From: a bacterium
GTDB taxonomy: Bacteria; Krumholzibacteriota; Krumholzibacteriia; LZORAL124-64-63
Direction of reading: 5' to 3'
NCBI GenBank assembly: GCA_016712675.1
Contig: JADJQR010000001.1
Coordinates: 1,116,001 to 1,180,000 of the forward strand
Length of the DNA: 64,000 bases
Shown here: positions 29,101 to 38,562 of the stretch, one piece after another
Numbering within the stretch: the first letter of the stretch is position 1
Layout: every line of letters starts with the position of its first letter
Translations under genes and position numbers: made by a program
The notes under the pieces: model-generated
Told to the model about the DNA's origin: nothing
Databases searched by the model: none
The model's input: the letters and a program-made list of their open reading frames with translations, nothing else

Positions 29101-29679
29101 TTCGTGCCGCGCTACGTGCTGGACCCCCGCTCGCGCCGGCCCTTCGACGCCCCGGACGAGGAGTGGAACCACTTCGAGGAGGCCCGCCTGGCGCGCGACG
29201 TGCTGCAGGCGAAGCAGGCCGGCGTCATCGCCGCGACGGGGCGCCCGAGCGGGCCGGGCCTGGGCGCGCATGGACAGATGGCGGGCATCGGCCCGCACTG
29301 GGAGCTGTGGATGCTGGCCCAGGGCGGCCTCACGCCGCACGAGGCGCTGCGCGCGGCGACCATCGACGGGGCCGCGCAGCTGGGCCTGGACGGCGACATC
29401 GGCTCGCTGCGCGCCGGCAAGCTGGCGGATCTGGTGCTGTTCCGCGAGGACCCGACGCAGGACATCCGCCGCAGCGAGAACCTGGCGATGGTGATGCTGA
29501 ACGGCCGCCTCTACGACGCGGCGACGCTGGCGCAGGTGGCGCCCGTCGTGCAGCCCGGGCCGGAGTACTTCTTCGAGGCGCTGCAGGCGGGCGCCGGCAC
29601 GCCGCTGGCGGTCGAAGCGATCATGCGCAAGGCGGCCGAGAGCGGGGCGACCTGCGCCGGCTGCTGCCACCGGCATTGA
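26152..29679 (+). CDS. Secreted TolB-propeller amidohydrolase
   Basis: 1175 aa. GGAGG precedes the ATG by 6 bp. A signal peptide (to about residue 24) is followed by a (D-S-T-x)4 low-complexity stretch. Residues about 75-700 are WD40-like/PD40 beta-propeller repeats (LSLDVSPDGKTVVFDLLGDIY, QPRFSPDGQWIAFVSDRSG, DPVFSPDGATIVYVK). The C-terminal third is a metal-dependent amidohydrolase: VVAPGLVDVHAHG (HxH), the SVKSY lysine, DGHTTVEHTL, and a final LAAGKLADLVLF-like composite-domain motif (LRAGKLADLVLF). It probably hydrolyses a peptide or amide outside the cytoplasm, but the substrate is unknown. The last residues form CAGCCHRH, a possible metal site. Confidence 0.9.
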   Translation: MRAITNGVTLVLVLLVAGAATAGAVVDAADDSTADSTTDSTTDSTAISAPAWDVANPPTDGSAGGWGWRDVPLDTESGTWLSLDVSPDGKTVVFDLLGDIYAMPSEGSADGSRVIRLAAGRQWDMQPRFSPDGQWIAFVSDRSGEGGKGGDNIWVMRADGSEVRQVTKETFRLVTQPAWTPDSQFIVARKHFTGRRSLGAGEMWMWHVGGATDGVPLTARQSEQKDTGEPVVSRDGRYLYYSLDATPGADFEYDKDGNRGIYAIDRLDLRTQQTERVVAGPGGACRPVPSPDGKSLAFVRRVRHVSTLFVMDLASGHARAAYAPLDRDHQETWAVHGVYPALAWMPDGKSLVFWAQGKIRRVEVASGHATEIPFRVKDARSIAAAIRFPVAVAPERFTARMIRNATVSPQGDRVVFQALGHLHVAAFDGHTIGEPRRLTRAVDEFEHFPSWSRDGRQIAYVAWNDERLASVRVIAAGGGEPRTVTGEPGHYLDPVFSPDGATIVYVKTGGGYLTSPLWGQEQGVYAVAAPRAPAKAAAAAPRRIATRGGSPHFGAGSDRVFLVARDGGKDSDGVSLLSVPLGGATPGEGERTHYTSDWATEMQVSPDGRHLAFAERHRVWTAPFVDAGKPVAVAPGGRNLPITRRSEEAGGDLHWSGDGRALHWSLGPQLATLAVAGAAASAESAPATIATIDLPVTADVPRRPDGSESVIAIRNVKVLTMESVGGEAGARDGRTRGLETIEHGVVVVRGNRIAAVGPEGAVAIPAGATVIDGQGGVVAPGLVDVHAHGAQGENGIIPQDNWSAQANLAFGVTTIHDPSNDTGLVFAASEMQKAGLVTAPRIFSTGTILYGAQGSYRAEIESLDDALFHLGRMKAVGAFSVKSYNQPRRDQRQMVLEAARRLGMMVVPEGGALFQHNLTMVADGHTTVEHTLPVARIYDDVKQLWGSSDVGYTPTLVVAYGGIGGENYWYAKTQVWANERLARFVPRYVLDPRSRRPFDAPDEEWNHFEEARLARDVLQAKQAGVIAATGRPSGPGLGAHGQMAGIGPHWELWMLAQGGLTPHEALRAATIDGAAQLGLDGDIGSLRAGKLADLVLFREDPTQDIRRSENLAMVMLNGRLYDAATLAQVAPVVQPGPEYFFEALQAGAGTPLAVEAIMRKAAESGATCAGCCHRH
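26242..26289 (+). repeat. Four tandem 12-bp repeats
   Basis: Four head-to-tail copies of GACTCGACG+3 nt, two identical and two differing in the last triplet, encoding D-S-T-A, D-S-T-T, D-S-T-T, D-S-T-A directly after the amidohydrolase signal peptide. Unit length is a multiple of 3, so copy-number change keeps frame. Confidence 0.9.
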
Positions 29680-30182
29680 TGGACGCGCCCGCGGTCCTGG
29701 ACGCACGGCAGGAAGCGGCGATGCGCCGGTTCCGCCGCCTGGCCGACGTCTTCGACACCGCGTGGCGCGTGCCGGGCACGCGGTTGCGCTTCGGGGCTGA
29801 CGCGCTGGTGGGCCTGGTGCCGGTGGCCGGCGATGTTGCCGGGGCCGCCTTCGGCCTCTACGGCGTGTGGACGGCGTGGCGCGTCGGGGCGCCGCCGGCG
29901 GTGCTGGCGCGCATGGTGGCCAACGTGGCGCTGGACCTGCTGCTGGGCCTGGTGCCAGGGGTGGGCGACGTGGCCGACTTCCTGTTCCCGGCGCACACCC
30001 GCAACCGGCGGCTGCTCGAGGGCTGGCTCGCGCGGCCCGGGCACGTGGCGCGGCGCTCGCGGACGGTCGTCGTCGGGGTGCCGGCGGCGGCCGGCGTGCT
30101 GCTGGTCGGCGCGCTGGCGGGGGCGTTCTGGCTGCTGGCGCAGTTCGTCCGCTGGCTGGGCGCCGCGTGGGCCGGTGCGTGA
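29679..30182 (+). CDS. DUF4112 membrane protein
   Basis: 167 aa, starting on the last base of the amidohydrolase stop (TGATG overlap). The core FRRLADVFDTAWRVPGTRLRFGADALVGLVPVAGDVAGAAFGLYGVW followed by ANVALDLLLGLVPGVGDVADFLFPAHTRN is typical of DUF4112, a family of small membrane proteins with two GxVPxxGD motifs and no known activity. A C-terminal hydrophobic segment (VGVPAAAGVLLVGALAGAFWLLAQF) adds a further transmembrane helix. Coupling to the amidohydrolase is likely translational only. Confidence 0.88.
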   Translation: MDAPAVLDARQEAAMRRFRRLADVFDTAWRVPGTRLRFGADALVGLVPVAGDVAGAAFGLYGVWTAWRVGAPPAVLARMVANVALDLLLGLVPGVGDVADFLFPAHTRNRRLLEGWLARPGHVARRSRTVVVGVPAAAGVLLVGALAGAFWLLAQFVRWLGAAWAGA

Positions 30183-30217
30183 GCACTTCCGGCCCGTGCA
30201 GCCGACGTTCGCGGAGC

Positions 30218-31234
30218 TCAGGCCGTTCCCATCGTCCCGGCGATGATCCCCGCCCCGTTCGGCAGTTCGAGGGGCAGGCGGTGGATGTCGCCCGCGCCGG
30301 CGGCCGTCAGCATCGCCGCCAGCTCGGTGCCGCTGTACGACTGCCCGTCCGGCGTCCCCACCAGCATGTTCAGGCCGAAGAGCGCCGGGTGCGGCGGGCC
30401 GAGCCGGTCATCATCGAGGATGAATTCCTGAACCAGCAGCAGGCCGCCCGGCTCGAGGGAGCCGGCGGCCTTGCGCACCAGCGCGGCGGCGCCGGCCGGG
30501 CCCTCGCCGTGCAGCACGTGCGACAGCCACGCCGCGTCGAAGCCGCAGGGGATCGGCTCGAGGTTGTAGTCGGCGTCCGCGAACGTGATGCGGTCGGCCA
30601 GGCCGTGCGCGGCGATGGTGCGCTCGGCGAAGCCGCGGGTGGTCGGCAGGTCGCAGACCGTGGCGCGCAGCGACACATGGCGCCGGCAGAAATGGATGGC
30701 GTACGTGCCGGGTCCGCCGCCGAGGTCCAGGAGGTGCCGCCGACCGGACAGGTCGATGGCCGCGGCCACGCGCGGGGCGGCCAGGTTCGCCAGGTCGTAC
30801 ATCCCCATCAGGAAGGCTTCGCGGGCCGCTTCGTCGTCGAGGTGGGACGAGCGCTCGCGCGTCGGCGCGCCCGTGCGAACGGCCTCCGGCAGCCGCGACC
30901 AGGCGTCCATGATCAGCTGGTGGTGCGTGATGATGTGGCCAAGGTAGGCGGAGCCGCTGCGGGCCAGGTGCCGGCAGGCCGCGGGTGCCGGGGACCACAG
31001 CCCTTCGGCGTCCCGGGTCACGAGGCCGAGCGCGGCGAGGGCCTCCAGGAGGCGTAGCAGCCCGCGCTGGTCGGCACCAACGTGCGCTGCCGCTTCGCCC
31101 GTGGCCGACGGCGCGGCGGCCAGGTGCGTGAAGAGATCAAGCCGTACGGCTGCCTGCAACGCGCAGGCGCTCCAGTAACCGCCCGACAACTGCAGGAGTT
31201 CGGGCGCCGTCCAGTCGCGCGGGGCGGTGGGCAT
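30218..31234 (-). CDS. SAM-dependent O-methyltransferase (Methyltransf_2-type)
   Basis: 338 aa. GGGAGGAA precedes the ATG on its strand. The N-terminus is a winged-helix dimerisation domain (YWSACALQAAVRLDLFTHLAAA, LLRLLEALAALGLVTRDAEGLWS). The C-terminal Rossmann domain has the SAM motif HLLDLGGGPGTYAIHFCRR, DADYNLEPIPCGFDAAWLSHVLHG, and LVQEFILDDDRLGPPHPALFGLNMLV, as in acetylserotonin/hydroxyneurosporene-type O-methyltransferases. The substrate is unknown and no biosynthetic cluster surrounds it. It is divergent from speA. Confidence 0.87.
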   Translation of the reverse strand: MPTAPRDWTAPELLQLSGGYWSACALQAAVRLDLFTHLAAAPSATGEAAAHVGADQRGLLRLLEALAALGLVTRDAEGLWSPAPAACRHLARSGSAYLGHIITHHQLIMDAWSRLPEAVRTGAPTRERSSHLDDEAAREAFLMGMYDLANLAAPRVAAAIDLSGRRHLLDLGGGPGTYAIHFCRRHVSLRATVCDLPTTRGFAERTIAAHGLADRITFADADYNLEPIPCGFDAAWLSHVLHGEGPAGAAALVRKAAGSLEPGGLLLVQEFILDDDRLGPPHPALFGLNMLVGTPDGQSYSGTELAAMLTAAGAGDIHRLPLELPNGAGIIAGTMGTA

Positions 31235-31322
31235 GGTTTCCTCCCGGTATCTGCGGGAACCGGTGTGCGACGGCCACTTCGGCGGCGAGGATAGACGTCC
31301 CGGCCGCCCCGGGCAACGCCGG

Positions 31323-31351
31323 TTGTCGTTTCGCTCGGCGTGCACTACATT
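31323..31351 (+). promoter_or_regulatory. Candidate sigma-70 promoter for speA
   Basis: TTGTCG (31323-31328) and TACATT (31346-31351), exactly 17 bp apart, 4 of 6 matches each, about 100 bp before the chosen speA start, leaving a leader of roughly 90 nt. Confidence 0.45.
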
Positions 31352-31450
31352 GCGCACGCCGGCGCCCCGGGGAGGGCGCCTGTTTGGCGTCGGGCGCTGC
31401 CGCGGCCGGTTCTGTCGGGTCTCACCTATTCCATGTCGCGGAGGGCCGCC

Positions 31451-33361
<1,911 letters not shown>

Positions 33362-33386
33362 GCTGGCCCCTGCGGGCGACGGAGCG

Positions 33387-33414
33387 GACGGGGAGGCCGG
33401 AAGGCCTCCCCGTC
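33387..33414. terminator. Bidirectional hairpin terminator, GGAA tetraloop
   Basis: Perfect 12-bp stem GACGGGGAGGCC/GGCCTCCCCGTC with a GGAA (GNRA) loop, between the convergent speA and serine-hydrolase genes. No T-run on either side. Confidence 0.6.
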
Positions 33415-33415
33415 G

Positions 33416-34600
33416 TCATGGACGGCCGGGCGCGGGCTCGCGGGCGAGCCGCGCCGCCAGCCGGGAAGCGAGGATCCGGCCATTGGCGGCATCGTGGCCC
33501 AGGATGCAGCCGGACAGCGTGGCGTCCAGGCCGGGCAGGTGGAAGGCGAACGTGTTCCAGAACCCCTGGTGCCCGAACGCGAGGTGGCTGTCGAGGTCCA
33601 CCGCCATCAGGCCGAGCCGGTAGGGCTCCGTGCCGAGGCCCGTCATCGCCGCCAGCGAGGACTCCTGTTCCAGCACGCGCCCCTTGAGCAGGTGGCGGAT
33701 GAACAGCCCCAGTTCGCGCACGTCGGTGACCAGGCCGCCGCCGCCGTGAAGGTCGAACGACGGATCCCAATCCGTCACGTCGTGGTCGCCGATGTGCTGG
33801 TGCGCCCGCGGGCCGGCACCGGGCGGAGCCGGCTCGAGCTGCTCCCACCAGGTGCGGCGCAGGCCGAGCCCGGCGAGATCGAGTTCCGCGCGCACCGCTG
33901 CCGCGAGCGGGCGACCGGTGACGGTCTCGACCACCGCGCCGAGCAGCACGTAGCCGGTGTCGGAGTAGCGGTACGGTGCCGGCGCCGGCCCAAGCGGATC
34001 GAACAGTTCGACGCAACGGCGGACCTGCTCTGCCGGCGTCCAGCGGTGGCGGGGGTCGGCGATGATCGCCTCGCCGTAGCGGTCGTCGCCGGAATGGTCG
34101 GCCAGGCCGGCCGTGTGGCTGAGGACCTGGCCGATGGTGATGGAGTCCAGGTCGTAGCCGTCACCGCGCAGCAGCGTGGAGAGGTCCGGCGGCAGCTGCG
34201 CTCCCAGCGGCGTGGCCAACGTCAGGCGTCCTGCCTCGGCCAACCGTAGCACCGTGGCGGCGACGTAGGTCTTGGTGTTGCTCGCGATGCGGAACACGTG
34301 CCCGGCGGTCAGCGGTGCGGCGCCGTCTCCGCGCGCGTCCAGGCCGGCCGCGTGCGACCAGTCCAGTCCCAGCGAAGGACACTTCACCCAGACCGTGACG
34401 CCCGGCGCCTGCGGGTTCTCTGCGAGGTACGACGCCACGATTCCGGCGAGATCGGTAGTGAGGGCGTCCGTGCCGTCGGCTCGCGCCGGCGCTAGCGCCG
34501 TGGCGGCCAGCTGGACGGCGACGGCGGCGGCGACCAGCCGCGGCAGGCCGCACCTGACGGCCCGGTTCCGTGGGCGGGAACCGGTGGTGCCGATGCTCAT
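33416..34600 (-). CDS. Secreted beta-lactamase-family serine hydrolase
   Basis: 394 aa. N-terminal signal/anchor (LVAAAVAVQLAATALAPARA). The class C beta-lactamase/DD-peptidase fold shows the SxxK nucleophile as SNTK (Ser107, Lys110; FRIASNTKTYVAATV) and the second motif YSD (YRYSDTGYVLLGAVVE), plus HTAGLADHSG and a late GHQGFWNTF in place of the K-T-G strand. Such proteins act as D-Ala-D-Ala or D-amino-acid peptidases or esterases, and true beta-lactamase activity cannot be assumed. The start overlaps the upstream gene's stop by 4 bp. Confidence 0.9.
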   Translation of the reverse strand: MSIGTTGSRPRNRAVRCGLPRLVAAAVAVQLAATALAPARADGTDALTTDLAGIVASYLAENPQAPGVTVWVKCPSLGLDWSHAAGLDARGDGAAPLTAGHVFRIASNTKTYVAATVLRLAEAGRLTLATPLGAQLPPDLSTLLRGDGYDLDSITIGQVLSHTAGLADHSGDDRYGEAIIADPRHRWTPAEQVRRCVELFDPLGPAPAPYRYSDTGYVLLGAVVETVTGRPLAAAVRAELDLAGLGLRRTWWEQLEPAPPGAGPRAHQHIGDHDVTDWDPSFDLHGGGGLVTDVRELGLFIRHLLKGRVLEQESSLAAMTGLGTEPYRLGLMAVDLDSHLAFGHQGFWNTFAFHLPGLDATLSGCILGHDAANGRILASRLAARLAREPAPGRP

Positions 34601-35130
34601 GGTTCCTGACCCAGTCGCTGCCGCAATGCTTCCAGCCATCGCCGCACTCCCGCCAGCGTGTAGGGGTCGTCCGCCGCCGGAGGCCGGCCGGCGGTCTCGA
34701 AGCGCGGACGCTCGTCGTAGTCGCGGCCCCAGCGCGCATCCACGTCGCGCACCAGGTCCGCCAGCGTCGCAGGCGTGGACAGCGCACGCTCCACCAGCGC
34801 GGCGAGGGCCGCACCCGGCCGGCCGCGACACGCGCCCAGCAGCGAAGGGTCGTCGGCCAGCCGGTCCAGCAGGACACGCGCCAGCGTGCCGTCCGGATCC
34901 GGCAGGCCCCCGGCCAGGATCTCCCCGGCTTCCATGACCAGCTGCCGGTCCGCAGGCACGGGCGAGGCGCCGCGCAGGTTGCCGGCGCCGGCGCCGGCGA
35001 TGGCGCCGGCCAGGTCCCAGGTCCGACGCCGGCGGATCTCCTGCTCGATCCGTCCGGTTTCGTCGTCGCCGAGTTCCGGGCGCGGGGCGCCGGGGGCGCC
35101 CTTCGTCGGTTCTTGCGCGTCGTCGTTCAT
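34597..35130 (-). CDS. Hypothetical protein, Ala/Arg-rich, cytoplasmic
   Basis: 177 aa; not recognised. The N-terminus is acidic and Pro/Gly-rich (EPTKGAPGAPRPELGDDE), then IEQEIRRRRTWDLAGAIAGAGAGNLRGASPVP, and several helices rich in Leu and Ala (LARVLLDRLADDPSLLGACRG, LAALVERALSTPATLADLVRDVDARWG) ending YTLAGVRRWLEALRQRLG. There is no signal peptide, no membrane segment and no Cys cluster. It overlaps the serine hydrolase by 4 bp, so the two are coupled. It has no Shine-Dalgarno; a -10-like TATTCT lies only 6 bp before the ATG. Confidence 0.7.
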   Translation of the reverse strand: MNDDAQEPTKGAPGAPRPELGDDETGRIEQEIRRRRTWDLAGAIAGAGAGNLRGASPVPADRQLVMEAGEILAGGLPDPDGTLARVLLDRLADDPSLLGACRGRPGAALAALVERALSTPATLADLVRDVDARWGRDYDERPRFETAGRPPAADDPYTLAGVRRWLEALRQRLGQEP

Positions 35131-35136
35131 GACCCG

Positions 35137-35166
35137 AGAATACACGCCGGAACGCCTTCGCCGCAA
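35137..35166 (-). promoter_or_regulatory. Candidate promoter giving a leaderless transcript
   Basis: On the reverse strand TTGCGG (35161-35166) and TATTCT (35137-35142), 18-bp spacer. The -10 ends 6 nt before the ATG at 35130, so transcription would begin at or next to the start codon. It lies in the 78-bp divergent gap with the prolyl oligopeptidase gene. Confidence 0.4.
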
Positions 35167-35208
35167 TCGTCGCGGCGGCACCCCGCCGCATTGCCGGAAA
35201 GGAACGCC

Positions 35209-37320
35209 ATGTCCAGGCGCCTGTCGTCCTGCACCGCCCTGCTCCTGCTGTTGTCGGCCGTCACCGCGCTGGCGCAGGCGCCGGCGCCGCCGGTGGCCCG
35301 CCGCCAGTCGCACGCGATGTCGATACACGGCCACACGCGCGTGGACGACTACTACTGGCTGCGCGAGCGCGGTGACCCCGAGGTGATCGCCTACCTGGAG
35401 GCGGAGAACGCCTACTCCGAAGCGATGATGGCCGGCTCGGCGACGCTGCAGTCGGAACTGGTGGCGGAGATGCGCGACCGCATCCGCAAGGACGACTCCA
35501 CCGCGCCATACCTGCTGAACGGCTACTGGTACTGGCAGCGATTCGTCGAGGGCGGCGAGTACGCGCTGTGGTGCCGGCGTGCCGACCGGCCCGATGCAGC
35601 CGACGAGGTCATGTTCGACGGCAACGAGATGGCGGCGGGCGCCTCCTACTTCTCCCTGGCCGGGGTCGAGGTCAGTCCCGACGCGCGCCTGGCCGTGTTC
35701 GGGGTCGACACGGTCGGACGCCGGTTCTACACGCTGCGCGTGAAGGACCTGGCCACCGGCGCGCTGCTCGACGACGAGATCCGCGATGTCACGGGCGAGG
35801 CCGCCTGGGCACTCGACAACCGGACGCTCTTCTACACGAGGCAGGACCCGCAGACGCTCCGCACCTGGCAGGTCTGGCGTCACGCCCTGGGCACGCCGGT
35901 AGCGGACGATGTCCTGGTCCATCAGGAGGACGACACCACGTTCGAGTGCTCGGTGTGGCGCTCGAAGTCGGATCGCTACCTGATGATTGCCAGTTCGCAG
36001 ACCGTCAGCGACGAGGTCCGTCTCCTGGAAGCGGACAACCCGACCGGCGCGTTCCGCGTCTTCCAGCCGCGGCGCCGGGGCCTGGAGTACTCCGTCGAGC
36101 ACCAGGGCGACCGCTTCCTGGTGCGGACGAACCTGGAAGCGACCAACTTCCGGCTGGTCGAGTGCCCCCTGGACCGCACGGGGCTGGAGGCCTGGCGCGA
36201 CGTCGTGCCGCATCGCCCGGACGTGCTGCTGGAGGGTTTCGAGGTATTCCGCGACTGGCTGGTCCTGGCCGAGCGCCACGACGGCCTGACGCACCTGCGG
36301 GTGCTGCCGGGCGACGGGGGGGCGGCACACACCCTGGCCTTCGCCGACCCGACCTGGTCGGTCTCGCCGGAAGCGAACCCGGCGATGGACAGCGACGTGC
36401 TGCGGTACCGCTACACGTCGCTGACGACGCCGCCGACGGTCTACGCGTTCGACATGCGCACCCGCGAGCAGACGCAACTCAAGCGCCAGGAGGTGCTCGG
36501 CGGGTTCGACGCGGCGAACTACGTCGCGGAGTACCTCCGCGTGCCCGCGCGTGACGGCACGCTGGTGCCGGTCTCGCTGGTGCGCCGCGTCACGACTCCC
36601 GTCGACGGCACCGCTCCCCTCCTGCTGTACGGCTACGGCTCGTACGGCTACAGCCAGGGCGCGCGCTTCAACGGCAATGCCCTGTCGCTGCTGGACCGCG
36701 GCTTCGTCTACGCCATCGCGCACGTTCGTGGCGGCCAGGAAATGGGCCGGCAGTGGTACGAGGACGGCAAGCTGCTGAAGAAGCTGAACACGTTCACCGA
36801 CTTCATCGATTGCGGACGGGCGCTGGTCGAGCGCCGCTACGCGTCGCCGGACGGGCTGTTCGCGATGGGTGGCTCGGCAGGCGGCCTGCTGGTGGGCGCC
36901 GCGATGAACCTGGAGCCCGGCCTCTGGAGTGGCGTCGTCGCGCACGTCCCGTTCGTCGATGTGGTCACGACGATGCTCGACGACTCGATCCCGCTGACCA
37001 CCGGCGAATACGACGAATGGGGCAATCCCAACGACAAGGCCTACTACGATTACATGCTGTCGTACTCGCCGTACGACCAGGTGGAGGCGAAGGCCTACCC
37101 GGCCCTGCTGGTGACGACGGGTCTTCACGACAGCCAAGTGCAGTACTGGGAGCCTGCGAAGTGGGTCGCGAAGCTGCGGGCGCTCCGGACGGACACCAAC
37201 CCGTTGTTGCTGCGCACGAATCTGGATGCCGGCCACGGGGGCCGCTCCGGGCGGTACCGGGCGCTGGAGGAAGCGGCGCTGGCCTACGCGTTCCTGCTGG
37301 GACTGGCGCCGGCGCGCTAG
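35209..37320 (+). CDS. Secreted prolyl oligopeptidase (S9A, oligopeptidase B-like)
   Basis: 703 aa. GGAAAGGA precedes the ATG; a signal peptide (LSSCTALLLLLSAVTALAQA) sends it out of the cytoplasm, unlike classic cytoplasmic PtrB. Then HTRVDDYYWLRERGDPEVIAYLEAEN, a seven-bladed propeller, and the alpha/beta-hydrolase domain with LLLYGYGSYGYSQGARF, the nucleophile Ser556 (MGGSAGGLLVGA), Asp in GLHDSQVQYWEP and His in DAGHGGRSGR. All three catalytic residues are intact. It cleaves short peptides after basic residues or proline in known relatives. Confidence 0.94.
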   Translation: MSRRLSSCTALLLLLSAVTALAQAPAPPVARRQSHAMSIHGHTRVDDYYWLRERGDPEVIAYLEAENAYSEAMMAGSATLQSELVAEMRDRIRKDDSTAPYLLNGYWYWQRFVEGGEYALWCRRADRPDAADEVMFDGNEMAAGASYFSLAGVEVSPDARLAVFGVDTVGRRFYTLRVKDLATGALLDDEIRDVTGEAAWALDNRTLFYTRQDPQTLRTWQVWRHALGTPVADDVLVHQEDDTTFECSVWRSKSDRYLMIASSQTVSDEVRLLEADNPTGAFRVFQPRRRGLEYSVEHQGDRFLVRTNLEATNFRLVECPLDRTGLEAWRDVVPHRPDVLLEGFEVFRDWLVLAERHDGLTHLRVLPGDGGAAHTLAFADPTWSVSPEANPAMDSDVLRYRYTSLTTPPTVYAFDMRTREQTQLKRQEVLGGFDAANYVAEYLRVPARDGTLVPVSLVRRVTTPVDGTAPLLLYGYGSYGYSQGARFNGNALSLLDRGFVYAIAHVRGGQEMGRQWYEDGKLLKKLNTFTDFIDCGRALVERRYASPDGLFAMGGSAGGLLVGAAMNLEPGLWSGVVAHVPFVDVVTTMLDDSIPLTTGEYDEWGNPNDKAYYDYMLSYSPYDQVEAKAYPALLVTTGLHDSQVQYWEPAKWVAKLRALRTDTNPLLLRTNLDAGHGGRSGRYRALEEAALAYAFLLGLAPAR

Positions 37321-37378
37321 CGCGATTCGTGCCCGTCGAACGCGCCGAATGCGATGGGCCGGCCCTGCCCGGCGGCGC

Positions 37379-38266
37379 TCAGATGCGCCGACCGACCAGC
37401 ACGGGAAACTCGAATTGCTCGTCGACCCCGGTGATGGGCTCGTGCGGTTCGAGCTCGACAATGCCGGCCGCGGCCAGCAGCGTCGCCAATTCATGGTCCG
37501 GCCACGCCTGGTTGCACTGCGCGTAGCGCGACACCGCACCGGATTCCGCGTCGATGATCCAATGGACGTGGATTTCGGCCCGAGCCGACTCGTTCCACGC
37601 GAACTCCTCAAGCCACAGGTGCGGGCGCCGGTGGAAAGGCGATTCGTCCACCGCGGACCAGGTGGTCGCATCCTCGCGCACGAACAGGTCCCAGGGTTGG
37701 TACTCCAGCACGAACAGGCCGCCCGGGCGCAGCAGCCCGGCCAGCCGCGGCAGGAAAGCGTGCGCCTGCTCGGGCCGGAACGCGTGGAATTCGCCGAACC
37801 AGAAGGTGACCGCGTCGAAGGGAGCGCCGGCCAGGGCGCCGAAGTCGTCCGGTAGCGCGGTCAGGTCTGCGGCCAGGAAGCACGCGTCCAGGCCGTTCGC
37901 CCCGGCGTGCTCGCGAGCCCAGCGCAGGGGCTCGGGTGCGACGTCGAATCCGCAGCCGCCGTGACCGCGCGCCGCGAGCTCGTGCAGATAGAGCCCCGGA
38001 CCGCAGCCCACGTCCAGCACGCGCCATGGGCCCGGCGCGCCGGCGCGGGCGGCCAGCTGTTCCAGCAGCCAGTCGACATGGGCCCGCACCACATCCGGCG
38101 CGCGCGAGGCCATGTGGGTCCCGGGGTCCAGATGCACATCCAGCATCCGGCGGCTGAAGGCCGGGTCGGACCACGGCAGCTGGTCGCCGTCCCGCCAGGG
38201 CAACGGCGGCCGGGCGGCGTCCAGGATGACGCGTAGGTCGGGGCGGCAGGACGGGTCTTCGGGCAT
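37379..38266 (-). CDS. Class I SAM-dependent methyltransferase
   Basis: 295 aa. The SAM motif is WRVLDVGCGPGLYLHELAARGHGGCGFDVAPEPLRWAREHA, followed by the motif II region APFDAVTFWFGEFHAF and LRPGGLFVLEYQPWDLF. An N-terminal segment of about 60 residues (PWSDPAFSRRMLDVHLDPGTHMASR) is shared by small-molecule methyltransferases of this type. The C-terminal half (HLWLEEFAWNESARAEIHVHWI) forms a beta-rich lid. The substrate is not deducible. It is divergent from dnaB and convergent with the oligopeptidase gene. Confidence 0.85.
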   Translation of the reverse strand: MPEDPSCRPDLRVILDAARPPLPWRDGDQLPWSDPAFSRRMLDVHLDPGTHMASRAPDVVRAHVDWLLEQLAARAGAPGPWRVLDVGCGPGLYLHELAARGHGGCGFDVAPEPLRWAREHAGANGLDACFLAADLTALPDDFGALAGAPFDAVTFWFGEFHAFRPEQAHAFLPRLAGLLRPGGLFVLEYQPWDLFVREDATTWSAVDESPFHRRPHLWLEEFAWNESARAEIHVHWIIDAESGAVSRYAQCNQAWPDHELATLLAAAGIVELEPHEPITGVDEQFEFPVLVGRRI

Positions 38267-38302
38267 GACGCCTGCTTTCGGCGGCGGGCTTGTCCCCAGG
38301 GC

Positions 38303-38311
38303 TGTGGATAA
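38303..38311 (-). promoter_or_regulatory. DnaA box upstream of dnaB
   Basis: TTATCCACA on the reverse strand, a perfect match to the consensus TTATNCACA. Two weaker relatives lie close by on the plus strand: TTGTCCCCA (38290-38298) and TTGTCCACC (38409-38417), each one base from the TTGTCCACA box of high-GC bacteria. All are in the 296-bp gap before dnaB. Confidence 0.55.
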
Positions 38312-38490
38312 CTTCGACGGTGGCCGCGTGGCGCCCAGGGGGCACCTGGGAGCGATTATCGGCTTCTGGGTGCGATCCGGCCACCGCGAAAGCGTCGCCA
38401 TCCCCCGGTTGTCCACCGGTCGACCCGAGCTGTCCCCCGGTCTTTCCGCCGCCTGTCCCCGGGGAATCGCGGTCGCGGTCCCTCGCGGTT

Positions 38491-38519
38491 TTGGAGCCGC
38501 CGGCAGGCCGTGGTACCAT
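38491..38519 (+). promoter_or_regulatory. Weak candidate promoter for dnaB
   Basis: TTGGAG (38491-38496) and TACCAT (38514-38519), 17-bp spacer, 3 and 4 of 6 matches, 43 bp before the dnaB start. Confidence 0.3.
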
Positions 38520-38562
38520 GTCGCGGTGTCCGGCCTTCCACCACCTTCCGAGGGTGCCCCCA

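Noticed and set aside
25948-30186. A 1412-codon open frame on the reverse strand
   Set aside because: It is antisense to the large amidohydrolase and DUF4112 genes; its translation is His/Arg/Ala/Gln filler without domains, as expected opposite high-GC coding DNA.
29677-30246. Selenocysteine read-through of the amidohydrolase TGA
   Set aside because: The frame after the TGA gives Trp/Arg/Ala filler and overlaps the real DUF4112 gene; no SECIS-like hairpin was seen directly after the TGA.
34597-37671. A 1024-codon reverse-strand open frame spanning the oligopeptidase
   Set aside because: Only the last 178 codons (34597-35130) have a sensible start and composition; the rest mirrors the prolyl oligopeptidase gene.
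38267-38562. Chromosomal origin of replication
   Set aside because: DnaA-like boxes are few and there is no AT-rich unwinding element; dnaA, dnaN and rpmH are absent. A regulatory role is simpler.
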